This document shows, in pieces, positions 35,072 through 44,134 of a stretch of DNA of 64,000 nt (the stretch's first letter is position 1; each line of letters begins with the position of its first letter). The position numbers and the translations under genes were made by a program. The notes beneath the pieces are model-generated. The model saw only the letters and a list, made by a program, of their open reading frames with translations, made no database searches and had not been told where the DNA came from. The stretch comes from Bog-473 sp963730395. Its GTDB lineage: Bacteria; Actinomycetota; Acidimicrobiia; Acidimicrobiales; RAAP-2. The DNA lies in contig CAVSSK010000021.1 of the NCBI GenBank assembly GCA_963730395.1, positions 124,001-188,000 of the forward strand. The letters run 5' to 3'.

Positions 35072-37140
35072 TGACCACGGTGATGACACCATCGCAATCC
35101 CAGCCCAGCGACCTGCCCCACGGCGTCGCGGGGTCTCGGAGTCTCTTCGACCGCCAGATCATGGGCCGAGCCCTGGTCGACGCTTTCAAGAAGCTCGACC
35201 CTCGGGTGCAGATCAAAAACCCGGTCATGTTCGTCGTGCTCGTCGGCACGGTCGTCACTCTGATGGAGTCGATCGCGCACCCCGGAGTATTCGACTGGTC
35301 CATCACCGTCTGGCTCTTCCTCACGGTCATGTTCGCCAACTTCGCCGAAGCGATGGCGGAAGGGCGGGGCAAGGCGCAGGCCGACACCCTGCGTCGCATG
35401 CGAGCCGAGACCGAGGCACGCCGTCTCACTACGGCCGGCTCTGAGGAGCGGGTACATGCGGCGGATCTGGCGAAGGGGGATCTCGTGGTGTGCGAGGCGG
35501 GCGACCTCATCCCCTCGGACGGCGAGATCGTCGAGGGCATCGCCTCGGTGGACGAGTCGGCCATCACCGGGGAGTCGGCACCCGTCATCCGTGAGTCCGG
35601 AGGTGATCGCTCTGCCGTCACGGGCGGCACACGCGTCCTCTCCGACCGCATCGTGGTGCGTATCACGGCCGAGCGCGGTCAGACCTTCCTCGACCGCATG
35701 ATCACCCTGGTGGAGGGGGCCAACCGGCAACGGACACCGAACGAGATCGCCCTCACCATCCTCTTGGCCGTGCTGACCATCGTCTTCATCCCCGTCGTGG
35801 TGACTCTGCAAGCCTTCGGGAAGTACTCGGGGGCGACGGTGTCGGTCGTCATCTTGGTGTCGTTGCTCGTGTGCCTCATCCCGACCACCATCGGCGCGCT
35901 CCTCTCAGCCATCGGCATCGCCGGCATGGACCGCCTCGTCCAGCGCAACGTCCTTGCCATGAGCGGACGCGCCGTCGAGGCGGCGGGCGACGTGCAGACA
36001 CTGCTGCTCGACAAGACCGGGACGATCACGCTGGGCAACCGCATGGCGTCGGCCTTCTTCCCGGCTCACGGACACACGGAAGAAGAAGTGGCCGATGCGG
36101 CCCAGCTGGCTTCGCTTGCCGACGAGACGCCCGAGGGCAGGTCCATCGTGGTCCTGGCCAAGGAGCGCTTCAACATTCGCGAGCGGGAGCTGCCCGTCGG
36201 TTCGCACGAGTTCGTCCCATTCTCGGCGACCACCCGGATGTCGGGACTCGACGTCGATGGCCGCCAGATCCGCAAGGGTGCGGCCGATTCGGTGCGGACC
36301 TGGGCGGTCGAGCAGGGGGGTACGCCACCCGACGGGCTCCAAGAGATCGTCGATCGCATCGCCCGGGCCGGGTCCACCCCGCTGGTCGTCGCGGACGGCC
36401 CGACGATCCTCGGTGTGATCGAGCTCAAGGACGTGGTGAAGGTCGGCATCAGCGAGAAGTTCGATGAAATGCGCCAGATGGGGATCCGCACGGTCATGAT
36501 CACCGGCGACAACCCGCTGACCGCTGCCGCCATTGCCCAAGAGGCAGGCGTGGACGACTTCCTGGCTGAGGCGACCCCCGAGGCCAAGCTCGAGCTGATC
36601 CGGCACGAGCAAGAGGGCGGGAAGCTCGTCGCCATGACCGGTGACGGCACCAACGACGCGCCGGCGCTGGCCCAGGCCGACGTGGGTGTGGCGATGAACA
36701 CTGGGACGACCGCGGCCAAGGAGGCCGGCAACATGGTCGACCTCGACTCCAACCCCACCAAGCTGATCGACGTCGTCGAAATCGGCAAGCAGCTCCTGAT
36801 CACCCGGGGTTCGCTGACCACGTTCTCCATCGCCAACGACATCGCCAAGTACTTCGCCATCATCCCGGCGCTGTTCGTGGCCACGTACCCGCAGCTCAAC
36901 GCGCTCAACATCATGAAATTGCACAGTCCGGAGAGCGCGGTGCTCTCGGCTGTGATCTTCAACGCCCTCGTCATCGTGGCGCTCATTCCGCTCGCGCTGC
37001 GAGGAGTGAAGTTCAGGCCGGCATCCGCAGAGGCGATCCTTCGCCGAAACGTCTTTATCTACGGCGTGGGCGGGATCATCGTGCCGTTCATCTTCATCAA
37101 GCTCATCGACCTCATCCTGGTCGCCCTCCACGCCTACTGA
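35071..37140 (+). CDS. kdpB: K+-transporting P-type ATPase subunit KdpB
   Basis: 689 residues. The phosphorylated Asp lies in LLLDKTGTITLG (about 313), the actuator TGES in AITGESAPV (about 165) and the hinge in MTGDGTNDAPALAQADVGVA (about 522). The length and single N-terminal TM pair fit KdpB. The serine of TGES is the residue known to be phosphorylated for inhibition in E. coli KdpB; it is kept here. Overlaps kdpA by one base and is followed 13 bp later by kdpC. Confidence 0.96.
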   Translation: MTTVMTPSQSQPSDLPHGVAGSRSLFDRQIMGRALVDAFKKLDPRVQIKNPVMFVVLVGTVVTLMESIAHPGVFDWSITVWLFLTVMFANFAEAMAEGRGKAQADTLRRMRAETEARRLTTAGSEERVHAADLAKGDLVVCEAGDLIPSDGEIVEGIASVDESAITGESAPVIRESGGDRSAVTGGTRVLSDRIVVRITAERGQTFLDRMITLVEGANRQRTPNEIALTILLAVLTIVFIPVVVTLQAFGKYSGATVSVVILVSLLVCLIPTTIGALLSAIGIAGMDRLVQRNVLAMSGRAVEAAGDVQTLLLDKTGTITLGNRMASAFFPAHGHTEEEVADAAQLASLADETPEGRSIVVLAKERFNIRERELPVGSHEFVPFSATTRMSGLDVDGRQIRKGAADSVRTWAVEQGGTPPDGLQEIVDRIARAGSTPLVVADGPTILGVIELKDVVKVGISEKFDEMRQMGIRTVMITGDNPLTAAAIAQEAGVDDFLAEATPEAKLELIRHEQEGGKLVAMTGDGTNDAPALAQADVGVAMNTGTTAAKEAGNMVDLDSNPTKLIDVVEIGKQLLITRGSLTTFSIANDIAKYFAIIPALFVATYPQLNALNIMKLHSPESAVLSAVIFNALVIVALIPLALRGVKFRPASAEAILRRNVFIYGVGGIIVPFIFIKLIDLILVALHAY

Positions 37141-37153
37141 GAGCGAGCCTCAC

Positions 37154-37804
37154 ATGATCACCCATATCCGTCGCTCCATCATCGCGGTCATCGTCTTTAC
37201 GGCCTTCTTTGGCTTCCTCTACGCCTTCGCCGGCACCGGTGTCGCCCAGGCCTTCTTCCGGGGCCAGGCAGACGGCTCCATCACGGCCAACGGTTCGAGG
37301 CTCATCGGCCAGGACTGGTCGCAGACGCGCTGCCCAGGTCACCCCTTGGGCAGCTGTGTGTTCCAGGGACGTCCTGACAACCTGGGGCCGTATGCCGGGT
37401 CAGCGAGCCCGGCCGCCGGTGGAGGGGACAACCCGCTCCAAGCCAACAACATCCCCGGCAAGCCACGCGTCTTGAACAGTGGTTCTTCGGGGACGACGAA
37501 CCTCGGGCCTCGCTCGGAGACCTTGCTGCAGAACACCCAGAAGCTGATCGCCTACTGGAAGGCGCGGGGCGTCAATCCCACGCCCGACCTGGTGACCACC
37601 TCGGGGAGCGGTCTTGACCCCGACATCACGCCACAGGACGCGTACGCCGAGATCCCGATGGTCTCCCAGGCGACCGGCATATCGTCGTCTCGGCTGCGGA
37701 ACCTGATCGAGCAGAACACTCAGGGCATGCCGCTCGGCTTCCTCGGCTCGCCCTTCGTGAACGTGCTGCAGCTGAACGAAGCGCTCGCCCAGCTCAAGAC
37801 GTGA
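37154..37804 (+). CDS. kdpC: K+-transporting ATPase subunit KdpC
   Basis: 216 residues with one N-terminal TM (IIAVIVFTAFFGFLYAFAG) and an extracytoplasmic domain. RGQADGSITANGSRLIGQDW at the start and the C-terminal DPDITPQDAYAEIPMVSQATG and NVLQLNEALAQL blocks are characteristic. It is slightly longer than E. coli KdpC owing to a Gly/Ser-rich insert around residues 75-115. The last codons overlap the next small gene (GTGA). Confidence 0.93.
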   Translation: MITHIRRSIIAVIVFTAFFGFLYAFAGTGVAQAFFRGQADGSITANGSRLIGQDWSQTRCPGHPLGSCVFQGRPDNLGPYAGSASPAAGGGDNPLQANNIPGKPRVLNSGSSGTTNLGPRSETLLQNTQKLIAYWKARGVNPTPDLVTTSGSGLDPDITPQDAYAEIPMVSQATGISSSRLRNLIEQNTQGMPLGFLGSPFVNVLQLNEALAQLKT

Positions 37805-38077
37805 GGACAACGACCGTCATCGCGGCGCTCATGCCGCGTCGGCGGGCGGCAGTGGCGGGCGAGGTCGAGTCGGTCCACTCCATGGAGCGGCCCTGGGTCC
37901 GGACCGACGCCATCCTCGACGACGGCACGGGGACGCTGGTACTGCGCTTCATGGGCCGCGTCCTGCGTGCCGGGGATCGCCGCGGGGCGCCGCCTCGTCG
38001 TCGAGGGCACGCCCGCCCTCGAGGGAGGCGTGCTCCTGATGCGCAACCCGCTCTACTCGTTCGCCGCCGGGGTGTGA
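37801..38077 (+). pseudogene. OB-fold small protein, frameshifted
   Basis: Starts GTG 37801 overlapping kdpC. The N-terminal part (AVAGEVESVHSMERPWV, AILDDGTGTLVLRFMGR) is an OB-fold nucleic-acid-binding type sequence. After GRV the conserved continuation (VPGIAAGRRLVVEGTPALEG, then LLMRNPLYSF) lies in the next frame and ends at TGA 38077. One extra base between about 37951 and 37966 accounts for this. The 3' end overlaps the convergent kdpE gene by 25 bp. Possibly intact in the organism. Confidence 0.6.
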
Positions 38078-38763
38078 GCGTCGGGAACCAACTGGTAGCC
38101 GATGCCGGGCACCGTCTTGAGGAGCCGGCCGTCCTCGTCGCCCATCTTCTTGCGCAGCCGGTGCGTGTAGACCCGCACGTAGTTGGACTCGGCGCCGTAG
38201 CCGGGCCCCCAGACGTCCTTCAGGATCATGTGGTGGGTGCACACCTTGCCGGCATGGCGGGCCAGATAGGCCAGCAGCTCGAATTCCTTCGCCGTGAGCT
38301 GCAGCGGCGAACCCGCCAGTGTCGCCATGTGGTGGACCAGGTCGACATGGAGCTCGCCCACTTCGAGCGTGGTCGGATGCTCCGCTCCCTCCCCTTGCCG
38401 AGCACCGGCGTGGCGCAGCGCCACCCTGAGGCGTGCCTCGAGCTCGGCCATGCCGAAGGGCTTCGTCACGAAGTCGTCGGCGCCGCTGTCCAGGGCTTCG
38501 ACCTTGCGGCGCTCGTCGCCGTAGGCGGACAGCACGACGATCGGCACCTCGGAGAACTCACGGATGCGGCGGCAGACCTCGAGGCCGTCGAGGTCGGGCA
38601 GACCGAGGTCGAGGATGACGAGGTCCGGTCCACCCAGGGCGACCTGGTTGACTGCCTCCGTTCCCGAGTGCGCGGTGATGACCTCGTCCCCGCGGGCGGT
38701 GAGGCCGATCCGGAGGGCCTTCAGCAGCGACGGATCGTCGTCGACCACGAGAACTTTTGTCAT
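38053..38763 (-). CDS. kdpE: KdpE response regulator (OmpR/PhoB family)
   Basis: 236 residues. Receiver domain: acidic pair in VLVVDDDPSLL, phospho-acceptor Asp in LVILDLGLPDLDG (about 53), Lys in VTKPFGMAELEAR. The C-terminal winged helix reads LTAKEFELLAYLARHAGKV and VYTHRLRKKMGD. Sits 12 bp downstream of the sensor-kinase half of KdpD and beside kdpFABC, hence KdpE. Expected to activate kdpFABC through the repeats at 33135-33183. Confidence 0.9.
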   Translation of the reverse strand: MTKVLVVDDDPSLLKALRIGLTARGDEVITAHSGTEAVNQVALGGPDLVILDLGLPDLDGLEVCRRIREFSEVPIVVLSAYGDERRKVEALDSGADDFVTKPFGMAELEARLRVALRHAGARQGEGAEHPTTLEVGELHVDLVHHMATLAGSPLQLTAKEFELLAYLARHAGKVCTHHMILKDVWGPGYGAESNYVRVYTHRLRKKMGDEDGRLLKTVPGIGYQLVPDAHTPAANE

Positions 38764-38775
38764 GTCTGGCGGCGC

Positions 38776-40324
38776 TCAGACCGGCGTCGAGACCAGCGTC
38801 TCGCACGGCACCGTGAAGACGACACGGGCGCCGCGCGCGACATCCGGGTCGATCCAGATGAGGCCACCGTGAGCCTCGACGAACGCCTTGGCGATGGCGA
38901 GGCCCAGGCCGGCCCTGCCCCCGCCGCCGTTCTGGCTGAACATCTCGAACACGCGCTCCCGCTCGTCGCGGGCGATGCCCGGCCCGTCGTCGGAGACCGA
39001 GATCTCGACCCGCGTCGCCGCGCTCCCGGGCGCCGTCCGCGCCGCCACGCGGATGACGCTGTCGTCGGGCGACAGGCGCTCGGCGTTCTCGAGCACGTTC
39101 GCCAGGACCTGGCCCATCAACACCGGGTCGAGATGCAGGAGCGGCAGGTCAGCCGGTGCATCGACCACGACTCGCCCCGGCGACACGATGTCGCCCAACG
39201 ACGCCAGTGCCTCGTCGACCAGCTCGTCGAACCCGACGGCAGTCGGCCGCAGCTCGAGCGCCCCCGCCTCGATCCGGGTCATGTCGAGGAGGTTGGTGAC
39301 GAGCCGCGCCAGCCGGTCGGACTGCAGCTCGATGAGCTCGAGGAGCTCAGCACGGTCCTCCGGGCCAAGGCGGGCATCGGCCTGCCGCAAGCTGGACACG
39401 GCCGTCTTGATGGAGGCGAGCGGCGTACGCAGGTCGTGCGAGGCCGCACCCATGAGAGCACTCCGCCAGCGGTCGATCTCCTCGAGCAAACGCGTGCGCA
39501 GTGCCTGTTCACGAAGCTGAGCCCGATCGACCGCGAGCGCCGCCTGGTTGGCGAACGTGCCGAGCAGGCTCCGTTCTCGCTCCGCCAGCTGCACGTCTTG
39601 GAGGACGAGCATGCCGACCGGCCGGTGGCTCACCACCAGCGCCACCGACACACGGACGCGGCCCGGCGTCGTCCACCAGCCCGAGCGATCGGGTCTGACC
39701 ACCGCCCGATGTCACGGACGCCACGTCCGCTTGGCTGAGCGGCTGGCCGGCGGTAGCTGCGACCCGCAGCACCTCGCCCGATTCCGTCGATTCCGGGCCG
39801 GCTCCGGGCAGCACGAGGGCCGTCCAGCGGGGAGCGAACACGCTCTGCACTGTGCCCACGATGTGTGTGAGCAGCTGCGACAGGGTGAGGTCGCCGATGA
39901 GCGCCTGGGACAACTCGAACAGCCGCTCCGACTCCTCGGTCCGGCGCAGCGCCTCTTCCCGTGCGCTCCTGAGCTTGGCGACGACCTGGGCCACGATCAG
40001 CACGACCACGGCGTAGACCGCCAGCGCGAACCAATTGGAGGGGAAGCGCACCGTAAAGGTGTTGTACGGCGGCAGGAAGAACCAGTCGTAGACGAGGAAG
40101 CCTGCGAGCGCGCCGACGACGCCCGGGATGAAGCCGCCGATCACGACGCCGATCACTGCGGGCAGGACGAACGCCAACGCGGGGATGGCGATGCTCAGGT
40201 GGGCCCGGAAGGGCAGCATCAGGGCCAGGAGCGCGCCCAGGCCGCCCAGCGTCACGACGATCCCAAACGCCGTACGCTGGTACGTTGCCTTGGTAACCAG
40301 CCCGCTTCGTCTCACGTACGTCAC
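38776..40324 (-). pseudogene. KdpD C-terminal half as a separate gene (DUF4118-GAF-HisKA-HATPase), frameshifted
   Basis: Starts near GTG 40324. The first part has the four-TM DUF4118 region (residues about 15-110) and a GAF domain up to LVDDAG. The frame then shifts and continues as VRVSVALVVSHRPVGMLVLQ. HisKA follows with the phospho-His in GAASHDLRTPLASIK, then HATPase N and G boxes (LANVLENAERLSPD, VSDDGPGIARDE). One extra base in the CCC run at 39662-39664 would explain the break; deleting it restores a roughly 515-residue kinase. Domain order equals the C-terminal part of E. coli KdpD. The N-terminal part is encoded divergently at 40396. Confidence 0.8.
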
Positions 40325-40339
40325 GACTACTTTCCGTCC

Positions 40340-40357
40340 CTCGGAGGGCCCTCCGAG
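40340..40357. promoter_or_regulatory. 18-bp perfect palindrome between the divergent kdpD halves
   Basis: CTCGGAGGGCCCTCCGAG, no spacer, in the middle of the 71-bp region from which the sensor-kinase gene and the KdpD N-terminal gene are read in opposite directions. It is too short a gap for two independent promoters without overlap, so a dimeric regulator at this site could control both. Confidence 0.5.
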
Positions 40358-40395
40358 TGTACCGACGCACTGATGGGGCCCGGCGAAAGGCGCAG

Positions 40396-41538
40396 ATGAG
40401 CAAGACCGGCGAAGACGAGGGTGTGCGGCCGACTGGCCGCTTCCGCGTGTATCTCGGCGCGGCGGCCGGTGTGGGCAAGACGTGCTCCATGCTCGACGAG
40501 GGATGGCGGCGCTTCCAGCGTGGCGCCGACGTCGTCGTCGGCTTCGTCGAGACCCACAAGCGGACTTACACGATGGAGCAGATCCGAGACCTGCCCGTCG
40601 TTCCGCGCAAGCAGGTGGTGTACCGGGATGCCGCCTGGGAGGAGATGGACGTCGACGCCGTCATCGCCCGCAAGCCGGAGGTGGTCCTGATCGACGAGCT
40701 TGCACACACGAACGTGCCGGGGTCAGGTCGGCACGAGAAGCGCTGGGAGGACGTGCTCGAGATTCTCGATGCCGGCATCGCCGTCATCACGACCGTGAAC
40801 ATCCAGCACATCGAGTCGCTGGCGGATGCCGTCGAGCGGATCACGGGGGTCGGGGTGCGAGAGCGAGTGCCCGACTGGGTCGTGCGCCGCGCCGACCAGC
40901 TCGAGCTGATCGACTCGTCGGCCGACCAGCTGCGACGGCGGATGCTGCACGGCAACATCTACCCGGAGCAGAAGGTCCCCTCGGCGCTGAACGGGTTCTT
41001 CCGGACCGAGAATCTCGTCGCCTTGCGCGAGCTCTCGTTGCGCTTCGTCGCCGACGAGACCGAAGAGGAGCTCCTCGAGTTCCTCCGGTCCAAAGGCGCG
41101 GCCGGCGAGTTGTGGGAGACGACCGAGCGGATCATGGTGGCGGTGACCGGCGCCCCGGGGAACGCGTCGGTGATCCGACGGGCGGCTCGCATCGCGGCCC
41201 GCACCAAGGCAGATCTCATCGCCGTACACGTCATCTCTGGCGACGACGCGTCGCGGGCGAGCACAGCCGAGCTCGAGGAGGTGGTGCAGGCGGTCGGTGG
41301 CAGGTGGCAGACGCTGGAGGGTGACGACGTGGCCAAGACCATCTTCGCGGCCGCCATTGACCAGCAGATCACCCAGATCGTCGTTGGCACCTCCCGCCTG
41401 ACCCGCTGGCAGTCCATGACGAGGGGCTCGGTCATTCAGCAGATCCTGCGGATGGCGTCCGAGAACGACATCGACCTGCATGTGATAGCCCGCCGCGACG
41501 AGTCTGAGGGGCACCTCGCCGAGGCCGAAGACGGTTAG
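40396..41538 (+). CDS. kdpD: Stand-alone KdpD N-terminal sensor (KdpD domain plus universal stress protein domain)
   Basis: 380 residues from ATG 40396 (GAAAGG 8 bp upstream). KdpD domain with Walker A GAAAGVGKT (about 20-28) and Walker B VVLIDELAHTNVPGS, then VITTVNIQHIESL. From about residue 245 a USP domain starts ERIMVAVTGAPGNAS and ends IVVGTSRLTRWQSMTRGSV, the G-x-x-x...GS ATP-binding type. TM, GAF and kinase domains that follow in E. coli KdpD are missing and are encoded separately on the opposite strand. It ends in a 4-bp overlap with a convergent nucleosidase. Confidence 0.9.
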   Translation: MSKTGEDEGVRPTGRFRVYLGAAAGVGKTCSMLDEGWRRFQRGADVVVGFVETHKRTYTMEQIRDLPVVPRKQVVYRDAAWEEMDVDAVIARKPEVVLIDELAHTNVPGSGRHEKRWEDVLEILDAGIAVITTVNIQHIESLADAVERITGVGVRERVPDWVVRRADQLELIDSSADQLRRRMLHGNIYPEQKVPSALNGFFRTENLVALRELSLRFVADETEEELLEFLRSKGAAGELWETTERIMVAVTGAPGNASVIRRAARIAARTKADLIAVHVISGDDASRASTAELEEVVQAVGGRWQTLEGDDVAKTIFAAAIDQQITQIVVGTSRLTRWQSMTRGSVIQQILRMASENDIDLHVIARRDESEGHLAEAEDG

Positions 41539-42249
41539 CCTCCCGACAGGTCGGCAAAGGCGGCGTCGGCAGCCGCCTTCGCAGCCGCCTGCATGCAACG
41601 GTTCAGATGCGCCAGCGCCTTGGCGCGCCGCGGATCGCGGGCCAGGTACTTGGCGAGGGCCACGGTGTCGGCGGAGCCATCCGGCTTGCTCAGCGAGAAC
41701 ACGGCCTGATCGACGATGTGCTCGTCGGGCCGGTCGCTGATGCCGCGATAGACCGACCACTCGATCCCCGCGGACTCGCAGACCTCGGCCACCCCGGCCG
41801 CCTCCATGTCGACCGCGCCGAATCCCGCGCTCGAGGATCGGCTGCCAGACATCGTCGTCGTCGAAGAGCCCGTCCGTCGTCATGAGCCCTCCGGCGGGCA
41901 CCCGCGGTGCGATGGGATGGCTGAGGTACACGGGGCCGTCGGGATGGAGCTGCACGCGCTCGGGGACCATGAGCGAGCCCACGGGGAGCTCCGGGTCGAG
42001 CCCGCCGGCGATCCCGATCACCATGACGTGATCGAAGTGCCCCGCGGCGAGCGCCTTCCGGGTGGCCTCCCTGGCCAGGGCCGGCCCCATGCCCGTCACG
42101 AGCGTCGCCACTGACCAGTCGCCCGCAGTCCCCGTGTGCGAGAACACCGGCTCGCCGGTGGTCGGACTCAGCCCGAAGGACTTGACGATCGCCTTGAGCT
42201 CGGGCTGCATCGGGGCGAGGACGGCTACCCGCTTGGTCGGCGCGGTCAC
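41535..42249 (-). pseudogene. PNP/MTA-SAH nucleosidase-like phosphorylase, frameshifted
   Basis: The N-terminal part starts TKRVAVLAPMQPELKAI and holds the purine-nucleoside fold motif VMVIGIAGGLDPELPVGS. After WQPILERG the frame changes and continues as GAVDMEAAGVAEVCE, the ribose-binding VDMEAA motif, through RGISDRPDE to the end. One extra base in the CCC at 41824-41826 explains the break; without it a 237-residue protein results. Substrate could be methylthioadenosine, adenosylhomocysteine or a hopanoid-linked nucleoside. Confidence 0.75.
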
Positions 42250-42310
42250 CTCTTCATCATGGCGGATCCTTCGCTACCGTGTCTGTCACTGCCGCCGGGA
42301 GAGGAGAGCC

Positions 42311-42685
42311 ATGCCCAGTGCCGAACAGGTCGTCCGTGACTTCTGTGCCGCGGCAAGCACGCGGGATCCCGATGTGCTGCGCGCCTTCTTCTCCGACGAT
42401 GTCGTGTACCACAACATCCCGATGGAGCCGGCCGAGGGCATCGAGGCCACGATGGCGGTCATCAACATGTTCGTCGGCATGTGTGAGGCCCTGGAGTTCG
42501 AGGTGCACCACCTGGCCAGTGACGGATCGACCGTGCTCACCGAACGGACCGACACGTTCACCATCAAGGGGAAGACCGCCCCTCTGCCCGTCATGGGCGC
42601 CTTCCAAGTCGCGGACGGGAAGATCACCGCATGGCGGGACTACTTCGACATGGCGCAGGTGACCGCCATCTTCGAAGCGGGGTAG
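42311..42685 (+). CDS. Limonene-1,2-epoxide hydrolase-like protein
   Basis: 124 residues from ATG 42311 with GAGGAGAG upstream. The fold is NTF2-like. All five catalytic residues of limonene epoxide hydrolase can be placed: Tyr33 and Asn35 (VVYHNIP), Arg79 and Asp81 (TERTDTF), Asp110 (AWRDYFD). It should open a small epoxide by direct water attack. It is divergent from the nucleosidase (61 bp) and convergent with an Rpf-like gene. Confidence 0.82.
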   Translation: MPSAEQVVRDFCAAASTRDPDVLRAFFSDDVVYHNIPMEPAEGIEATMAVINMFVGMCEALEFEVHHLASDGSTVLTERTDTFTIKGKTAPLPVMGAFQVADGKITAWRDYFDMAQVTAIFEAG

Positions 42686-42719
42686 CGGCACGGTCCGATC
42701 CTGCTCGCCGCTCGGGCGC

Positions 42720-43232
42720 TCAGTAGCTGTGGCAGTGCCCCGGTGCGTCGGGCGGTCCTCCGACGTACCGCGCCTCCCAGGCCAGCTGCACCGACAGGGG
42801 CGCGCTGCCGGCGGTCGGGTAGCCGTCGAAGTGGTTCCACTCGAGGATCCCGAAGTATCCGGCGTACGGGTCGTTGCGACCCCCCTCCTCACAGATGGCA
42901 GTCGCCACCCATGCGGCCGGGATGGTGTGCTGCTGGGCAGCGACCGCCTGGAAGAAGGCCAGGTCCTTGAAGAAGGTGGTGGCCTGCTGGGCCGCTTGGA
43001 CCGCGTCGGAATAGGTCACCATCTTGGCGACCTGGCGCGCCTGGGAGTAGGACATCAACGTGTCGTTGATGCGTACTGCATGGTGCGTGTCGACTTCCCG
43101 GTGCGAGCTGACGGCCTGCTGGCGGGTGGCCTGGGCCCAGGCGGGCTCGCTGTTGAACAGCGACATGAGTACAGCTGGAACGGCAACAACAATGACGGCT
43201 ACCGCCGTCGCGAGTGCAATGCGGATCCGCAC
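42720..43232 (-). CDS. Secreted transglycosylase-like (Rpf-related) protein A
   Basis: 170 residues from GTG 43232 with GGGAGGTGCC directly upstream. Signal peptide about 1-34 (IALATAVAVIVVAVPAVLMS). The middle helical part shares MSYSQARQVAKMVTYSDAV with the neighbour protein. The C-terminal domain has the catalytic-type Glu pair AICEEGGRNDPY, then AGYFGILEWNHF and LSVQLAWEARYVGG, which resembles a lysozyme/Rpf fold. Two Cys (CEEGG, GHCHSY) may form a disulfide. Predicted peptidoglycan hydrolase in the cell wall. Paralogue of the next gene through the N-terminal half and leader. Confidence 0.75.
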   Translation of the reverse strand: MRIRIALATAVAVIVVAVPAVLMSLFNSEPAWAQATRQQAVSSHREVDTHHAVRINDTLMSYSQARQVAKMVTYSDAVQAAQQATTFFKDLAFFQAVAAQQHTIPAAWVATAICEEGGRNDPYAGYFGILEWNHFDGYPTAGSAPLSVQLAWEARYVGGPPDAPGHCHSY

Positions 43233-43421
43233 GGCACCTCCCTTCGTTGGGCGCGCGCTCGGCGCACGCCTGGCTCTGATCGGTGTAGGCGGGCTCCGGC
43301 CAGTGCATTCGCGCCCCGAACGGCGAGCGGGAAGGCGTCGCGCGTTCTGACTGGTCGCCGCAGGGTGTGCGGCCGGTTGTGTACAGCCCTTAGGAGTTGT
43401 TGCTCGGTGTCGTCCTCAATT
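43233..43421 (-). promoter_or_regulatory. Duplicated leader, copy A, upstream of Rpf-like gene A
   Basis: About 190 bp nearly identical in blocks to the region before Rpf gene B. Shared segments (plus strand) include GGTGTAGGCGGGCTCCGGCC, GCATTCGCGCCCCGAACGG and GCAGGGTGTGCGGCCGGTTG. In gene direction a CCGCA-CACCC-TGCGG hairpin is kept in both copies. It is either a long shared promoter/operator or a structured 5' UTR. It does not match the c-di-AMP (ydaO) riboswitch core as I know it. Confidence 0.55.
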
Positions 43422-43462
43422 CCTGGGTCCCGGCAACGCCGGGGCCCATCTAGAGCTCGGGA

Positions 43463-44134
43463 TCAGAGTCCGCAGACGTAGCGGGTCGTCCACGGCGCCC
43501 AGCCCCGCTGGGCGAAGAGCCGGAGGGCGGCCGCGTCCTGCGTGGCCGCAGGGTAGGACTGGGCCGGACCTGGCAAGCCGGTGACGCTCGTCCACGTCCC
43601 GTTCTCGAACTGGTATGCCCCGCCGTTGCCCGCGCTGTAGTCGCCACCCGACTCGTGCTGTCGGATGCAGGCCCAGTCCGGCGTGTTGGTGCTCGTGGCG
43701 TCGGACACGGCGCCAGCCGGTACTGGTGCGGCTGGGGGTGCGGCCGGTGCCGGTGCCGCGGCTGCGGCCGCCTGAGCCCGGGCTGCGGCAGCGGCCTGTG
43801 CCTGGTTTGCTGCCGCAGCGGCCCGCTGGGTCGCCTGTTGTTGGAGCGCCTTGATGAATGCGGCGTCCTTGAGGGCCTTCATGAAGGCCACGTCCTTCAG
43901 GTACGTTGCTTCCTGCTGCGCGGCCACCGCGTTGGCGTACGTCGCCAGCTGCGCCACCTTCTCGGCTTGGGCGTACGACATCAGCTTCGAGTCGATCTTC
44001 ACAGCTCTGTGCTGGCTGATCGCCTCGTGTCGGGTCACCCGTGCCGAGGCTGCGGGAATGCTGAACAACGCGAAAAGTAATGCGGGTAAGACAATGACGG
44101 CCACGGCCGTCCCTAGTGCAATGCGGATCCGCAC
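43463..44134 (-). CDS. Secreted resuscitation-promoting factor-like transglycosylase B
   Basis: 223 residues from GTG 44134, same ribosome site as the neighbour gene. Signal peptide about 1-31; a helical region with MSYAQAEKVAQLATYANAV; an Ala/Pro-rich linker (about 115-150); then a complete Rpf core from about 155: WACIRQHESGGDYSAGNGG (catalytic Glu in HESGG), YQFENGTWTSVTG and AALRLFAQRGWAPWTTRYVC. Cleaves peptidoglycan glycan strands in growth and exit from dormancy. The frame continues upstream but the added part is not coding. Confidence 0.85.
   Translation of the reverse strand: MRIRIALGTAVAVIVLPALLFALFSIPAASARVTRHEAISQHRAVKIDSKLMSYAQAEKVAQLATYANAVAAQQEATYLKDVAFMKALKDAAFIKALQQQATQRAAAAANQAQAAAAARAQAAAAAAPAPAAPPAAPVPAGAVSDATSTNTPDWACIRQHESGGDYSAGNGGAYQFENGTWTSVTGLPGPAQSYPAATQDAAALRLFAQRGWAPWTTRYVCGL

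Noticed and set aside
33107..35092. 661-codon minus-strand frame opposite kdpA
   Set aside because: Asp/Glu/His/Gly-rich antisense translation of a highly biased gene; kdpA is unmistakable.
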